Positions 42,094 to 51,133 of a DNA stretch of 64,000 bases are shown here, piece by piece. Position numbers and translations under genes: made by a program. Location of the stretch: assembly GCA_037442465.1 (NCBI GenBank), contig JBBIQI010000001.1, positions 10,906 to 74,905 on the forward strand, given 5' to 3'. The first letter of the stretch is position 1; each line of letters starts with the position of its first letter. Source of the stretch: DSNY01 sp037442465. Lineage in GTDB: Bacteria; Pseudomonadota; Gammaproteobacteria; Burkholderiales; Burkholderiaceae_F. The notes below the pieces were generated by a model. That model did not search any database and was not told where the DNA came from. It saw nothing but the letters and a program-made list of their open reading frames with translations.

Positions 42094-43605
42094 ATGCAGA
42101 CGATGACGCCCTGGCTGAGCCTCGCGATCTGGATCCCGATCGCCGCGGGCCTGTTCCTGCTCGCGGTCGGGCGCGACCGCAGCGCCGCGCTGGTCAAGAC
42201 CGTCGCGCTGGCCGGCAGCCTGCTCGGACTGCTGGTGACGATCCCTCTTTACACGCAGTTCGATGCGGCGCAGGCCGGGCTGCAGTTCGTCGAAAAGGCC
42301 GTGTGGATCGAGCGGCTGAACGCGCACTACTACCTGGGCGTGGACGGCATCTCGGTGTGGTTCGTTCTGCTGACCGCGTTCATGACGGTGCTCGTCGTGA
42401 TCGCCGGCTGGGACGTGATCGAACAGAAGGTTGCGCAGTACAACGCTGCCTTCCTGATCCTGTCCGGACTGATGATCGGCGTGTTCGCCGCCGCCGACGG
42501 GCTGCTGTTTTACGTGTTCTTCGAGGCCACGCTGATCCCGATGTACATCATCATCGGCATCTGGGGCGGACCGCGGCGCGTCTACGCGGCGTTCAAGTTC
42601 TTTCTTTACACGCTGGCCGGCTCGCTGCTGATGCTGGTCGCTTTCGTGTACCTGTACTACGCGGCGGGCGGCAGCTTCGACCTGGCCGCCTGGCGGGCGC
42701 TGAAGATCCCGCTGGCGGCGCAGGTCCTGCTGTTTTTCGCGTTCTTCGCGTCGTTCGCAGTCAAGGTGCCGATGTGGCCGGTACATACCTGGCTGCCCGA
42801 CGCGCACGTCGAGGCGCCCACCGGCGGATCGGTGATCCTGGCGGCGATCATGCTGAAGCTCGGCGCGTACGGCTTCGTGCGCTTCTCGCTGCCGATCACG
42901 CCGGACGCGTCGCACGAACTGGCGTGGTTCATCGTCGCACTGTCGCTGATCGCGGTCGTCTACGTCGGCTTCGTCGCGCTGGTGCAGACCGACATGAAGA
43001 AGCTGGTGGCGTACAGCTCGATCGCGCACATGGGATTCGTGACGCTCGGCTTCTTCATCTTCAGCCAGATCGGCGTCGAAGGCGCGCTCGTGCAGATGAT
43101 TTCGCACGGCTTCGTCTCGGGCGCGCTGTTCCTGTGCATCGGCGTGCTGTACGACCGCATGCACAGCCGCAACATCGCCGACTACGGCGGCGTGGTCAAC
43201 ACGATGCCCAAGTTCGCCGCGCTCATGATGCTGTTCGCGATGGCCAACTCGGGGCTGCCCGCCACCAGCGGGTTCGTCGGCGAGTTCATGGTCATCCTGG
43301 GCGCCGTCAAGCACAACTTCTGGATCGGCGCGGCCGCCGCGCTGACGCTGATCCTGGGTGCGGCTTACTCGCTGTGGATGTACAAGCGGGTGATCTTCGG
43401 CGAAATCGCCAACCCGCGCGTGGCCGCGCTGACCGATCTGAACGCACGCGAATTCATCGTGCTCGCGCTGCTTGCCGTCGCCGTGCTGGGCATGGGCGTC
43501 TATCCGAAACCGTTCACCGACCTGATGCACGCATCGGTCGCCGACCTGCTGCAACACGTGGCGCAGTCCAAGCTGCCCGCGTCGGCGGTGCTGAGCGGAA
43601 ACTGA
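42094..43605 (+). CDS. nuoM: NADH-quinone oxidoreductase subunit M
   Basis: 503 residues; antiporter-like proton-pumping subunit. FYVFFEATLIPMYIIIGIWG carries the essential Glu, and KVPMWPVHTWLPDAHVEAPT the Lys-containing helix region and the conserved WLPDAH. About 14 membrane helices are expected from the hydrophobicity. The length is normal. Confidence 0.97.
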   Translation: MQTMTPWLSLAIWIPIAAGLFLLAVGRDRSAALVKTVALAGSLLGLLVTIPLYTQFDAAQAGLQFVEKAVWIERLNAHYYLGVDGISVWFVLLTAFMTVLVVIAGWDVIEQKVAQYNAAFLILSGLMIGVFAAADGLLFYVFFEATLIPMYIIIGIWGGPRRVYAAFKFFLYTLAGSLLMLVAFVYLYYAAGGSFDLAAWRALKIPLAAQVLLFFAFFASFAVKVPMWPVHTWLPDAHVEAPTGGSVILAAIMLKLGAYGFVRFSLPITPDASHELAWFIVALSLIAVVYVGFVALVQTDMKKLVAYSSIAHMGFVTLGFFIFSQIGVEGALVQMISHGFVSGALFLCIGVLYDRMHSRNIADYGGVVNTMPKFAALMMLFAMANSGLPATSGFVGEFMVILGAVKHNFWIGAAAALTLILGAAYSLWMYKRVIFGEIANPRVAALTDLNAREFIVLALLAVAVLGMGVYPKPFTDLMHASVADLLQHVAQSKLPASAVLSGN

Positions 43606-43621
43606 GGCGGGCGAAGACACC

Positions 43622-45109
43622 ATGGACAAGCTGAACCTCATTGCCGCCGCGCCTGAGATCGCGCTCGCCGCCGCCGCCGGCGCCGTCATGGTTGCCGATC
43701 TGTTCGTCTCCGACGCCCGCCGCAACGCCACCTATGCGCTGACGCTCGCCGCGCTCGTGCTCGTCGCCGGCGTGTGCGCGTTCTTCCTCGCCAACGACAT
43801 CGTGCAGTACGCGTTCCACGGCATGTACGTGACCGACCCGATGGCCAACGTTCTGAAGCTCTTTGCCGTGCTGTGCACGGCGCTGACGCTGGTGTACGCG
43901 CAGGGTTACGCACGCGATCGCGGCATCTGGAAGGGGGAGATCTTCTCGCTTGCGCTGTTCGTGCTGCTCGGCATCTTCGTGATGATCTCGGCGAACAACC
44001 TCCTGGTGATCTACCTCGGGCTGGAGCTGCAGGCGCTCGCGCTGTACGCGCTGGTCGCGCTGCGGCGCGACGACGCCCGCGCGACCGAGGCGGCGATGAA
44101 GTACTTCGTGCTGGGTGCGCTTGCTTCGGGTTTCCTGCTGTACGGGATGTCGATGCTGTACGGAGCGGCCGGCACGCTCGATCTGAACGATCTGGCGCGG
44201 CGCATCGCCGGCGGCCAGGTCGCGAGCCGCCCGGCGCTGGTGCTCGGCACCGTGTTCATCGTCGCCGGGCTGGGCTTCAAGTTCGGCGCGGTGCCTTTCC
44301 ACATGTGGGTGCCCGACGTGTATCACGGCGCGCCCACCCCGGTGACGGTGCTGATCGGTTCGGCGCCGAAGATCGCCGCGTTCGCGATCTCCTTCCGTCT
44401 GCTGGTCGAAGGGCTGCTGCCGCTGGCGGTCGACTGGCAGAAGATGCTCGTCGTGCTCGCGGTCGGCTCGCTCGCGATCGGCAACGTTACCGCGATCGCG
44501 CAGAGCAACCTCAAGCGCATGCTCGCGTACTCGACGATCGGGCAGATGGGGTTCGTGCTGCTGGCGATGCTGTCGGGTGTCGTCGGCGGCGACACGATGG
44601 CGACCGCTAACGCGTACAGCGCCGCGATGTTCTACGTGATCACCTACGCGATCACCACGCTCGGCACCTTCGGCATCATCATGCTGCTGGCGCGGCAGGG
44701 CTTTGAGGCCGAGGAGATCGCGGACCTGCGCGGGCTGAACCGGCGCAGCCCGTGGTACGCGTTCGTGATGCTGCTGCTGATGTTCTCTCTCGCCGGCGTG
44801 CCGCCGACGGTCGGCTTCTACGCCAAGCTCGTCGTGCTGCAGGCGCTGCTCGGCAGCGGCATCACGACCGGCATGGTCTGGCTGGCGGTGATTGCGGTGC
44901 TGTTTTCGCTGGTCGGCGCGTTCTACTACCTGCGGGTCGTCAAGGTCATGTACTTCGACGAACCGGCCGACATGTCGCCGATCGTCGCCGCGCAGGACAT
45001 GCGGGTGGCGCTGTCGGCCAACGGCGCGTTCGTGCTAGTGCTCGGCGCGATTCCGCAGTACCTGCTCGCGTTGTGCGCGAACGCGATGATCAGGACCCTC
45101 GGCGGATAG
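43622..45109 (+). CDS. nuoN: NADH-quinone oxidoreductase subunit N
   Basis: 495 residues; third antiporter-like subunit. LLVIYLGLELQALALYALVA holds the essential Glu, and GLGFKFGAVPFHMWVPDVYH the Lys and conserved WVPD. It is the last of the 14 complex I genes, four bases before the NUDIX gene. In many Burkholderiales a small DUF2818 membrane gene sits at this junction; it is missing here. Confidence 0.96.
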   Translation: MDKLNLIAAAPEIALAAAAGAVMVADLFVSDARRNATYALTLAALVLVAGVCAFFLANDIVQYAFHGMYVTDPMANVLKLFAVLCTALTLVYAQGYARDRGIWKGEIFSLALFVLLGIFVMISANNLLVIYLGLELQALALYALVALRRDDARATEAAMKYFVLGALASGFLLYGMSMLYGAAGTLDLNDLARRIAGGQVASRPALVLGTVFIVAGLGFKFGAVPFHMWVPDVYHGAPTPVTVLIGSAPKIAAFAISFRLLVEGLLPLAVDWQKMLVVLAVGSLAIGNVTAIAQSNLKRMLAYSTIGQMGFVLLAMLSGVVGGDTMATANAYSAAMFYVITYAITTLGTFGIIMLLARQGFEAEEIADLRGLNRRSPWYAFVMLLLMFSLAGVPPTVGFYAKLVVLQALLGSGITTGMVWLAVIAVLFSLVGAFYYLRVVKVMYFDEPADMSPIVAAQDMRVALSANGAFVLVLGAIPQYLLALCANAMIRTLGG

Positions 45110-45113
45110 CGTC

Positions 45114-45698
45114 GTGAGCGACCTGCCCGCGTCCGTCGATCCGCTCGCTGAGGAAACGCTCGAGTCGGCGCTGGTGTTCGATGGCGTGCTGCTGAAGGTC
45201 TACTCGGACCAGGTGCGCTGCCCGGACGGGCACATCGCCACGCGCGAGTACCTGCGCCATCCGGGTGCGGTGATGGTGATCCCGCTGCTCGACGATGGCC
45301 ACGTCGTGCTCGAGCGCCAGTACCGCTATCCGGCGCGCCGCAGCTTCACCGAGTTTCCCGCCGGCAAGATCGATCCGGGCGAAGGCCTGCTGGCGTGCGC
45401 GCAACGCGAGCTGATGGAGGAGACCGGCTACAGCGCGGCCGAGTGGGTCTACCTGGGCGGCTTCTACAACGCGATCGGCTACTGCGACGAGAAGATCGAG
45501 GTCTACCTCGCGCGCGGGCTCAAGCGCGAGCGCGAACCGAACAACGACGCCGGCGAGGTGCTCGAAGTCTTCACCGCGCCTTGGGAGGAACTGCTCGAAT
45601 GGGTGCGCGAGGGCAGTGTCACCGACGTCAAGACGATCGTCGGCGTCTACTGGCTCGAGCGCTACCTGGCCGGCGAATGGGAAAAGCCTGCGGACTGA
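45114..45698 (+). CDS. NUDIX hydrolase, ADP-ribose pyrophosphatase-like
   Basis: 194 residues, GTG start. The NUDIX box is complete: GKIDPGEGLLACAQRELMEE followed by TGY, matching Gx5Ex7REUxEExGU. The upstream EREYRYP-like region is RQYRYPARRSFTEFPAGKI, and the family-typical EKIEVYLARGLK follows. It probably hydrolyses ADP-ribose or a related nucleoside diphosphate. Placement directly after nuoN suggests co-transcription and a housekeeping role near NAD metabolism, which is inference. Confidence 0.9.
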   Translation: MSDLPASVDPLAEETLESALVFDGVLLKVYSDQVRCPDGHIATREYLRHPGAVMVIPLLDDGHVVLERQYRYPARRSFTEFPAGKIDPGEGLLACAQRELMEETGYSAAEWVYLGGFYNAIGYCDEKIEVYLARGLKREREPNNDAGEVLEVFTAPWEELLEWVREGSVTDVKTIVGVYWLERYLAGEWEKPAD

Positions 45699-45704
45699 GC
45701 GCCC

Positions 45705-45926
45705 TCATAAGGCGCGCAGCGCATCGTCCGGGTCGGCGATCGGATCGTCCTCGTGTTCGAGGCCGATCGACATCCGGATCAAGCCTTCGCCGATGCCGAC
45801 CTGTCCGCGCACGTCCTGCGGAACACCGGAGTGCGTCGTCGAGGCCGGATGGCAGATCGGCGACTCGGTGCCGAGCAGGCTGACAACCGGTTCGTGCGAC
45901 GTCAGCGGGTCGATGGCGCGCGACGC
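45705..45926 (-). pseudogene. C-terminal remnant of a Cys/Met-metabolism PLP-dependent enzyme
   Basis: About 73 codons whose translation matches the last part of cystathionine gamma-synthase/lyase or O-acylhomoserine sulfhydrylase: VVSLLGTESPICHPASTTHS, then GVPQDVRGQVGIGEGLIRMS and IGLEHEDDPIADPDDALRAL before a stop. The N-terminal three-quarters, including the PLP lysine, is absent. The frame stays open about 20 more codons upstream with no clear homology and then runs into the end of the ETF-QO gene. It is therefore a truncated fragment, probably left by a deletion, not a working gene. Confidence 0.65.
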
Positions 45927-46043
45927 GGTCGCGCGGCCGTCGCCGTCAACGAGCGGGAAGGTCGAGCCCGCACCGGCACACACGCACCGACACACGGCGC
46001 AACACGCCTGGTCGCGACGCGGCGGCGCGGCGTGCCAGCCTGC

Positions 46044-47693
46044 TCACATGTTCGTGTAGTTCGGCCCGCCGCCGCCCTCGGGCACGACCCAGACGATGTT
46101 CTGCGTCGGGTCCTTGATGTCGCAGGTCTTGCAGTGCACGCAGTTCTGGAAGTTGATCTGCAGCCGGTCCTGTCCGTCGGTCTTGACGAACTCGTAGACG
46201 CCTGCCGGGCAGTAGCGGCTCTCGGGGCCCGCGTACTTCGCCAGGTTGATTGCGACCGGCACCGTCGGATCTTTTAGCTTCAGGTGCGCGGGCTGGTTTT
46301 CCTCGTGATTGGTGTTCGACAGGAACACCGAGGACAGCTTGTCGAACGTGAGCGAGTTGTCGGGCTTCGGATACGCGATCGGCGTGCACTCCGCAGCGGG
46401 CTTCAGCTTTTCGTGATCGGGCTTCTTCCGGTGCAGCGTCCAGGGCGCCTTGCCGCGGAACACCAACTGGTCGATGCCCCACATCACGGCGCCCAGGTAC
46501 AGCCCCTTGTCGAGCCACGGCTTGAAGTTGCGCGCCCGATACAGCTCGTCGTACAGCCATGAGGACTCGAAGGCGGCCGGATACGCCGCGAGTTCGTCGC
46601 GCGCGCGTCCGCTTGCGAGCGCTTCGAACGCCGCCTCGGCGGCAAGCATGCCGCTCTTGATCGCCGCGTGCGAGCCTTTGATGCGCGGCGCGTTCAGGAA
46701 GCCCGCATCGCAGCCGATCAGCGCGCCGCCGGGAAAGACGAGCTTCGGCAGCGACTGGATCCCGCTGGCGTTGATCGCGCGCGCGCCGTAGCCGACGCGC
46801 TTGCCGCCCTCGAGGAACGTGCGGATCGCCGGATGCGTCTTGTATCGCTGGAACTCCTGGAACGGCTCCAGATAGGGGTTCTCGTAGCCGAGCCCGACCA
46901 CGAGCCCGATCGAGACCTGGTGGTTCTCGAAGTGGTACACGAAGCCGCCGCCGTAGGTGTTCGCATCGAGCGGCCAGCCGGCGCTGTGCACGACCAGCCC
47001 CGGCACGTGTTTCGCCGGCTCAATCTCCCACACCTCCTTGATGCCGATGCCCCAGGTCTGGGGATCGCGACCCTCCATCAGCCGGTAGCGCTCGAGGATC
47101 TGTTTGCCCAGATGACCGCGCGCGCCTTCGGCGAACAGCGTGTACTTGCCGAGCAGCTCCACGCCGGGCTGGAAGTTGGCGGTCGGCTGCCCGTCGCGGC
47201 CGACGCCCATGTCGCCGGTGGCTACGCCGCGCACCGCACCGCGCTCGTCGTACAGCACCTCGGCCGCGGCGAAGCCCGGGAAGATCTCGACGCCGAGCGC
47301 TTCGGCCTGCTGACCCAGCCAGCGCACGACGTTGCCCAGGCTGACGATGTAGTAGCCGTCGTTGATGAAGCAGTCGGGCAGCAGCCAGTGCGGGTTGTAG
47401 TAGGCCCGGTTCTCGGTGAGGATGTAGAAACGGTCCTCCGTGACCTGGGTATTCAGCGGCGCGCCGCGCTCCTTCCAGTCGGGGAACAGCTCGTTGAGCG
47501 CAATTGGGTCCATCACCGCGCCGGACAGGATGTGCGCGCCGATCTCCGAGCCCTTTTCGAGCACGCAGACGCTGACCTCGCTGCCGCGGTCGGCGGCGAG
47601 CTGCTTGAGCCGGATCGCCGCGGCCAGTCCCGCCGGCCCGCCGCCGACGATGACGACGTCGTACTCCATGCTTTCGCGCTGAACGTCCCGCAT
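46044..47693 (-). CDS. Electron transfer flavoprotein-ubiquinone oxidoreductase
   Basis: 549 residues. It accepts electrons from ETF, reduced by acyl-CoA dehydrogenases, and passes them to ubiquinone at the inner membrane. The FAD motif is YDVVIVGGGPAGLAAAIRLK; ubiquinone and membrane segments lie in the middle; the C-terminal [4Fe-4S] domain has CPAGVYEFVK and CVHCKTCDIKDPTQNIVWVV. The ATG chosen (MRDVQRESMEYDVV) has GGAG five bases upstream and keeps the RESMEYDVV start usual in this family. Divergent from the SDR gene. Confidence 0.95.
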   Translation of the reverse strand: MRDVQRESMEYDVVIVGGGPAGLAAAIRLKQLAADRGSEVSVCVLEKGSEIGAHILSGAVMDPIALNELFPDWKERGAPLNTQVTEDRFYILTENRAYYNPHWLLPDCFINDGYYIVSLGNVVRWLGQQAEALGVEIFPGFAAAEVLYDERGAVRGVATGDMGVGRDGQPTANFQPGVELLGKYTLFAEGARGHLGKQILERYRLMEGRDPQTWGIGIKEVWEIEPAKHVPGLVVHSAGWPLDANTYGGGFVYHFENHQVSIGLVVGLGYENPYLEPFQEFQRYKTHPAIRTFLEGGKRVGYGARAINASGIQSLPKLVFPGGALIGCDAGFLNAPRIKGSHAAIKSGMLAAEAAFEALASGRARDELAAYPAAFESSWLYDELYRARNFKPWLDKGLYLGAVMWGIDQLVFRGKAPWTLHRKKPDHEKLKPAAECTPIAYPKPDNSLTFDKLSSVFLSNTNHEENQPAHLKLKDPTVPVAINLAKYAGPESRYCPAGVYEFVKTDGQDRLQINFQNCVHCKTCDIKDPTQNIVWVVPEGGGGPNYTNM

Positions 47694-47794
47694 GCCGGCT
47701 CCGGTCGGTCTTTCGGATGGCGGATTGTCGACAAGTTCGTTAGAGCCCGCAATCGAGTGTGCGATCATCCGCCGCGCACGCGAGGCGGACCGAT

Positions 47795-48565
47795 ATGCAG
47801 ACCAATCTGAAGGAAAAGATCGCGCTGGTCACCGGCGCGAGCAGCGGGCTGGGAGCGCAGTTTGCGCGCACGCTGGCGGCCAACGGCGCGCTGGTCGTGC
47901 TGGCCGCGCGCCGCGTCGAGCGGCTGAAAGACCTGCGCGCCGAAATCGAGGCCGAAGGCGGTGCTGCCGATGTCGTCCCGATGGACGTGACCGACCTCGA
48001 CTCGATCGGCGCGGCGGTCGCGAGGATCGAGTCCGCCAACGGACCGATCGACATTCTGGTCAACAACTCGGGCGTGTCGACCATGCAGCGGCTGGTCGAC
48101 GTGAGCGCCGTGGACTTCGATCACGTGTTCGGCACGAACGTCAAGGGGGCGTTCTTCGTCGCGCAGGAAGTCGCCAAACGCATGATCGCGCGGTCGCGCC
48201 AGCAGCAGGACTTCCGCGGCCGCATCGTCAACATCGCGTCGGTCGCCGGGCTGAAAGTGGTACCGCAAATCGGCCTGTACTGCATGAGCAAGTCGGCCGT
48301 GATCCAGATGACGCGGGCGCAGGCACTCGAATGGGGGCGCTACGGCATCAACGTCAACGCGATCTGCCCAGGCTACATCCGCACCGAGATCAACGATACG
48401 CACTGGGGCACCGAGGCCGGGCAGAAACTGATCGCGATGCTGCCGCGCCGGCGCGTCGGCACGCCCGACGACCTGGACTCGGTGCTGCTGATGCTGGTGG
48501 CGGACGAGTCGCAGTTCATCAACGGCGCCGTGATCGCCGCCGATGACGGCCTGTCGGTGACGTGA
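47795..48565 (+). CDS. Short-chain dehydrogenase/reductase (SDR)
   Basis: 256 residues of classical SDR type. The cofactor motif is TGASSGLGAQFARTLAANGA, NNSG follows, the catalytic Ser is in NIASVAG, and the Tyr-Lys pair is YCMSK. It ends GAVIAADDGLSVT. An Arg-rich AARRVERLKDL after beta-2 suggests NADP preference. The context (ETF-QO, thioesterase and CoA-transferase nearby) suggests a 3-hydroxyacyl-CoA or ketone substrate, but this is inference. GAGGCGG lies upstream of the chosen ATG. Confidence 0.9.
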   Translation: MQTNLKEKIALVTGASSGLGAQFARTLAANGALVVLAARRVERLKDLRAEIEAEGGAADVVPMDVTDLDSIGAAVARIESANGPIDILVNNSGVSTMQRLVDVSAVDFDHVFGTNVKGAFFVAQEVAKRMIARSRQQQDFRGRIVNIASVAGLKVVPQIGLYCMSKSAVIQMTRAQALEWGRYGINVNAICPGYIRTEINDTHWGTEAGQKLIAMLPRRRVGTPDDLDSVLLMLVADESQFINGAVIAADDGLSVT

Positions 48566-48724
48566 CGGTCCAGCAACCCGGTCTGCCGCGGCACACATGA
48601 ACCCCGACGTTCGCGCGGGCGACGAGGCGCCCAAGACGATCAAAGTGTTCACCTTCGAGACCCGGCAGCGCCGGAGCGACATCGGCGCAACGCCGCAGGC
48701 GTTTCGCATGGGACGCGCGGCGCC

Positions 48725-49159
48725 ATGGCAGCCGACGCGGTCATCCAGGCAATGAAAGAGTTCATCTGCGAGATTCCCCTGCGCTGGGGCGACATGGATG
48801 CCATGGCGCACCTGAACAACGTCCAGTACTTCCGTCTGATGGAAGAGGCGCGCATCCGCTGGTTTGCGCAGTTCGGTTTCCCGACGCTGCCCAGCGGCGA
48901 GGCCCCGATTCTTGCGCACGCCGCGTGCGACTTCGTCAAGGCGATGAGCTATCCGGGCACCGCGGTGGTCAAGCAGGTCGTCACGCGCCTTGGCCGCTCG
49001 AGCGTGGAGATGTCGATCGTGATCGAACGCAGCGACGAACCCGGGGTGGCCTATGCCACCGGCCGCACGGTCATCGTGTGGTACGACTACCGCGCCGGCC
49101 GCTCGGCACCCTGGCCGGAGCATGTGCGGGCGGCGCTGGGCTCGCCCGCTGCGCCGTAA
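48725..49159 (+). CDS. Hot-dog fold acyl-CoA thioesterase, 4HBT family
   Basis: 144 residues. The signature RWGDMDAMAHLNNVQYFRLM includes the catalytic Asp and conserved Asn residues of the YbgC/4-hydroxybenzoyl-CoA thioesterase group. It would hydrolyse acyl-CoA thioesters in the cytoplasm. MAADAVIQ was taken as the start; an internal Met (MKEFICEIP) nine codons later is also possible. It sits 74 bases before the CoA-transferase pair. Confidence 0.88.
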   Translation: MAADAVIQAMKEFICEIPLRWGDMDAMAHLNNVQYFRLMEEARIRWFAQFGFPTLPSGEAPILAHAACDFVKAMSYPGTAVVKQVVTRLGRSSVEMSIVIERSDEPGVAYATGRTVIVWYDYRAGRSAPWPEHVRAALGSPAAP

Positions 49160-49233
49160 AATCGCGCCGACGGCCCGCGATGGCGGCGCCGCGTCGTGTG
49201 CCGGACGCATCGAAAGTTCCGTTGGAGGTGTGA

Positions 49234-49944
49234 GTGAACAAGATCTTCCCTTCGGCTGCGGCCGCGCTGGCGGACGTGGTCAAGGACGGCCAGACCATCG
49301 CCGTGGGCGGCTTCGGCCTGTGCGGCATTCCGGAGGCGCTGATCGTCGCGCTGCGCGATTCGGGCGTGCGGAACCTGACCTGCGTCAGCAACAACGCCGG
49401 CGTCGACGGATTCGGCCTGGGGCTGCTGCTCGCCACGCGCCAGATCAGGAAGATGATTTCGTCGTACGTCGGCGAGAACAAGGAATTCGAGCGGCAGTAT
49501 CTGGCCGGCGAGCTCGAGCTGGAGTTCACGCCGCAGGGCACGCTGGCCGAGCGGATGCGCGCCGGCGGTGCCGGCATCCCGGCGTTCTTCACCCGTACCG
49601 GTGTGGGCACGCTCGTGGCCGAGGGCAAGCCGACGATGGTGTTCGACGGCTTCTGGGGCAACAAGGAATACGTGATGGAGCGCTCGATCCGCGCCGACGT
49701 GTCGCTGGTCAAGGCGTGGAAGGCCGACAAGCAGGGCAACCTCGTTTATCGCAAGACCGCGCGCAATTTCAATCCGGTCGTCGCGATGTGCGGCAAGGTG
49801 ACGATCGCCGAGGTCGAGCGCATCGTCGAGAACGGCGAGATCGATCCGGATCACGTGCACACGCCCGGCATCTTCGTGCAACGGCTCGTGCTCAACCCGA
49901 ATCCGGAAAAGCGGATCGAGAACCGCACCGTGCGCTCGAAGTGA
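49234..49944 (+). CDS. 3-oxoacid CoA-transferase, subunit A
   Basis: 236 residues, GTG start after GGAGGTG. It matches succinyl-CoA:3-ketoacid CoA-transferase subunit A (ScoA type): DGQTIAVGGFGLCGIPEALI, the glycine-rich CoA loop SNNAGVDGFGLGLLL, and VFDGFWGNKEYVMERSIRAD. It partners subunit B encoded 15 bases downstream. Role: activation of acetoacetate or a related 3-oxoacid for catabolism. The acceptor could instead be another short-chain 3-oxoacid. Confidence 0.93.
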   Translation: MNKIFPSAAAALADVVKDGQTIAVGGFGLCGIPEALIVALRDSGVRNLTCVSNNAGVDGFGLGLLLATRQIRKMISSYVGENKEFERQYLAGELELEFTPQGTLAERMRAGGAGIPAFFTRTGVGTLVAEGKPTMVFDGFWGNKEYVMERSIRADVSLVKAWKADKQGNLVYRKTARNFNPVVAMCGKVTIAEVERIVENGEIDPDHVHTPGIFVQRLVLNPNPEKRIENRTVRSK

Positions 49945-49959
49945 ACTGGAGGCATCGAC

Positions 49960-50610
49960 ATGGCTTGGACCCGAGAACAGATGGCCGCGCGGGCGGCGCA
50001 GGAACTGAAGGACGGCTACTACGTCAACCTCGGCATCGGGCTGCCGACGCTGGTGTCCAACTACATCCCGCCGGGCATCGACGTGATGCTGCAGTCGGAA
50101 AACGGGCTGCTTGGCATCGGTCCGTTCCCGACCGAAGACGAGATCGACCCGGACCTGATCAACGCCGGCAAGCAGCTCGTCACCGCGCTGCCGGGATCGA
50201 GCTTTTTCTCGAGCGCGGACTCGTTCGCGATGATCCGCGGCGGCCACATCAACCTCGCGATCCTCGGCGCGATGCAGGTCAGCGAAAAGGGCGATCTGGC
50301 GAACTGGATGATCCCCGGCAAGCTCGTCAAGGGCATGGGCGGGGCGATGGATCTCGTGGCCGGCGTAGAGCGTGTGGTGGTGCTGATGGAGCACTGTGCC
50401 AAGAACGGCGAGCACAAGATCCTGCAGCGGTGCACGCTGCCGCTGACCGGCAAGGGCGTGGTCAATCGCATCATCACCGACCTCGGCGTATTCGATGTGA
50501 CAGACGATGGCCTGAAGGCGGTCGAGCTCGCGCCGGGTGTGACCCCTGACGAAGTGCGGTTGAAGACCGGCTGTCACGTGCATCTGTCGCACTTGGCGGC
50601 GACCGCCTGA
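49960..50610 (+). CDS. 3-oxoacid CoA-transferase, subunit B
   Basis: 216 residues. The catalytic Glu is Glu47 in SENGLLGIGPFP, which forms the glutamyl-CoA thioester; GLPTLVSNYIPPG and GGHINLAILGAMQVSEKGDL are typical of subunit B. TGGAGGCATCGAC precedes the ATG. Together with subunit A it makes the active heteromer. About 520 non-coding bases follow. Confidence 0.94.
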   Translation: MAWTREQMAARAAQELKDGYYVNLGIGLPTLVSNYIPPGIDVMLQSENGLLGIGPFPTEDEIDPDLINAGKQLVTALPGSSFFSSADSFAMIRGGHINLAILGAMQVSEKGDLANWMIPGKLVKGMGGAMDLVAGVERVVVLMEHCAKNGEHKILQRCTLPLTGKGVVNRIITDLGVFDVTDDGLKAVELAPGVTPDEVRLKTGCHVHLSHLAATA

Positions 50611-51133
50611 GCGTGTGTGCCGCGCGGCGCATCGCGCTGCGCGCGACCGCGATGTCGCCCTGCTTGGTGCGATGAACCCGGATCCCGCAGTCGCCCACGC
50701 GCGGTCGCTCCGATCCGACGTTCGGCATTGCTCCGAGCCGATCACCCGCGTCGTTGCGCGCGTCGGACTCGAGTCGGGGCGAGGCATCCTTGCCACTCGC
50801 GATGCCGAGATCCCTCGCGTTGCTCGGGATGACCCAGACGCGGCGCGGGATCGCGAATCCGCCATCCGGGAGGTCGAGGCTGCTGTGCCGGACGGCGAAT
50901 GCACCGTCGGGGATAACCAAGCCGCCGCGCGACGTGACGAAGCCGTGTCCTGGAAAGGCCCTGAGCAGCACGGTTTTCTGCGTATTACGAGTCGGTGCCC
51001 GGCTCCCGAACGGGCCGATGATGTGCGCGGTGATCGTCGAGCGAACGGCGCCGCGGCGGCGACAGAGTGCCGCAAGCCCGCGCTCATGCCCGCGCTACGG
51101 TGTTCGCGGCGGCCTGGCACCGCGGTTTAGCGG
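50611..51133. other. Intergenic region with a dispersed palindromic repeat
   Basis: 523 bases with no convincing gene in any frame; the open frames here have Arg/Ala-rich shadow composition. It contains one copy of the GTCATCCCGAG-type repeat listed separately and must hold the promoter of the cation efflux gene, which I could not pinpoint. Confidence 0.5.
50804..50833 (-). repeat. REP-like element, copy 1
   Basis: On the minus strand it reads GTCATCCCGAG, CAACGCG, AGGGATCTCGGC, nearly identical to the copy at 63562. The ends form an imperfect palindrome around a short variable core (CCGAG facing CTCGG). This kind of element is commonly dispersed in intergenic DNA of GC-rich genomes. Confidence 0.6.

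Noticed and set aside
48597..48755. 52-codon ORF beginning MNPDVRAGDEAPKTIKVF between the SDR and thioesterase genes
   Set aside because: It overlaps the thioesterase start, has no clear homology, and the resemblance to a MaoC-type N-terminus is too weak to report.
50474..50971. 165-codon minus-strand ORF after the CoA-transferase genes
   Set aside because: Part of it is a translation of the REP-like repeat (VIPSNARDLGIASG) and the rest is low-complexity shadow coding.
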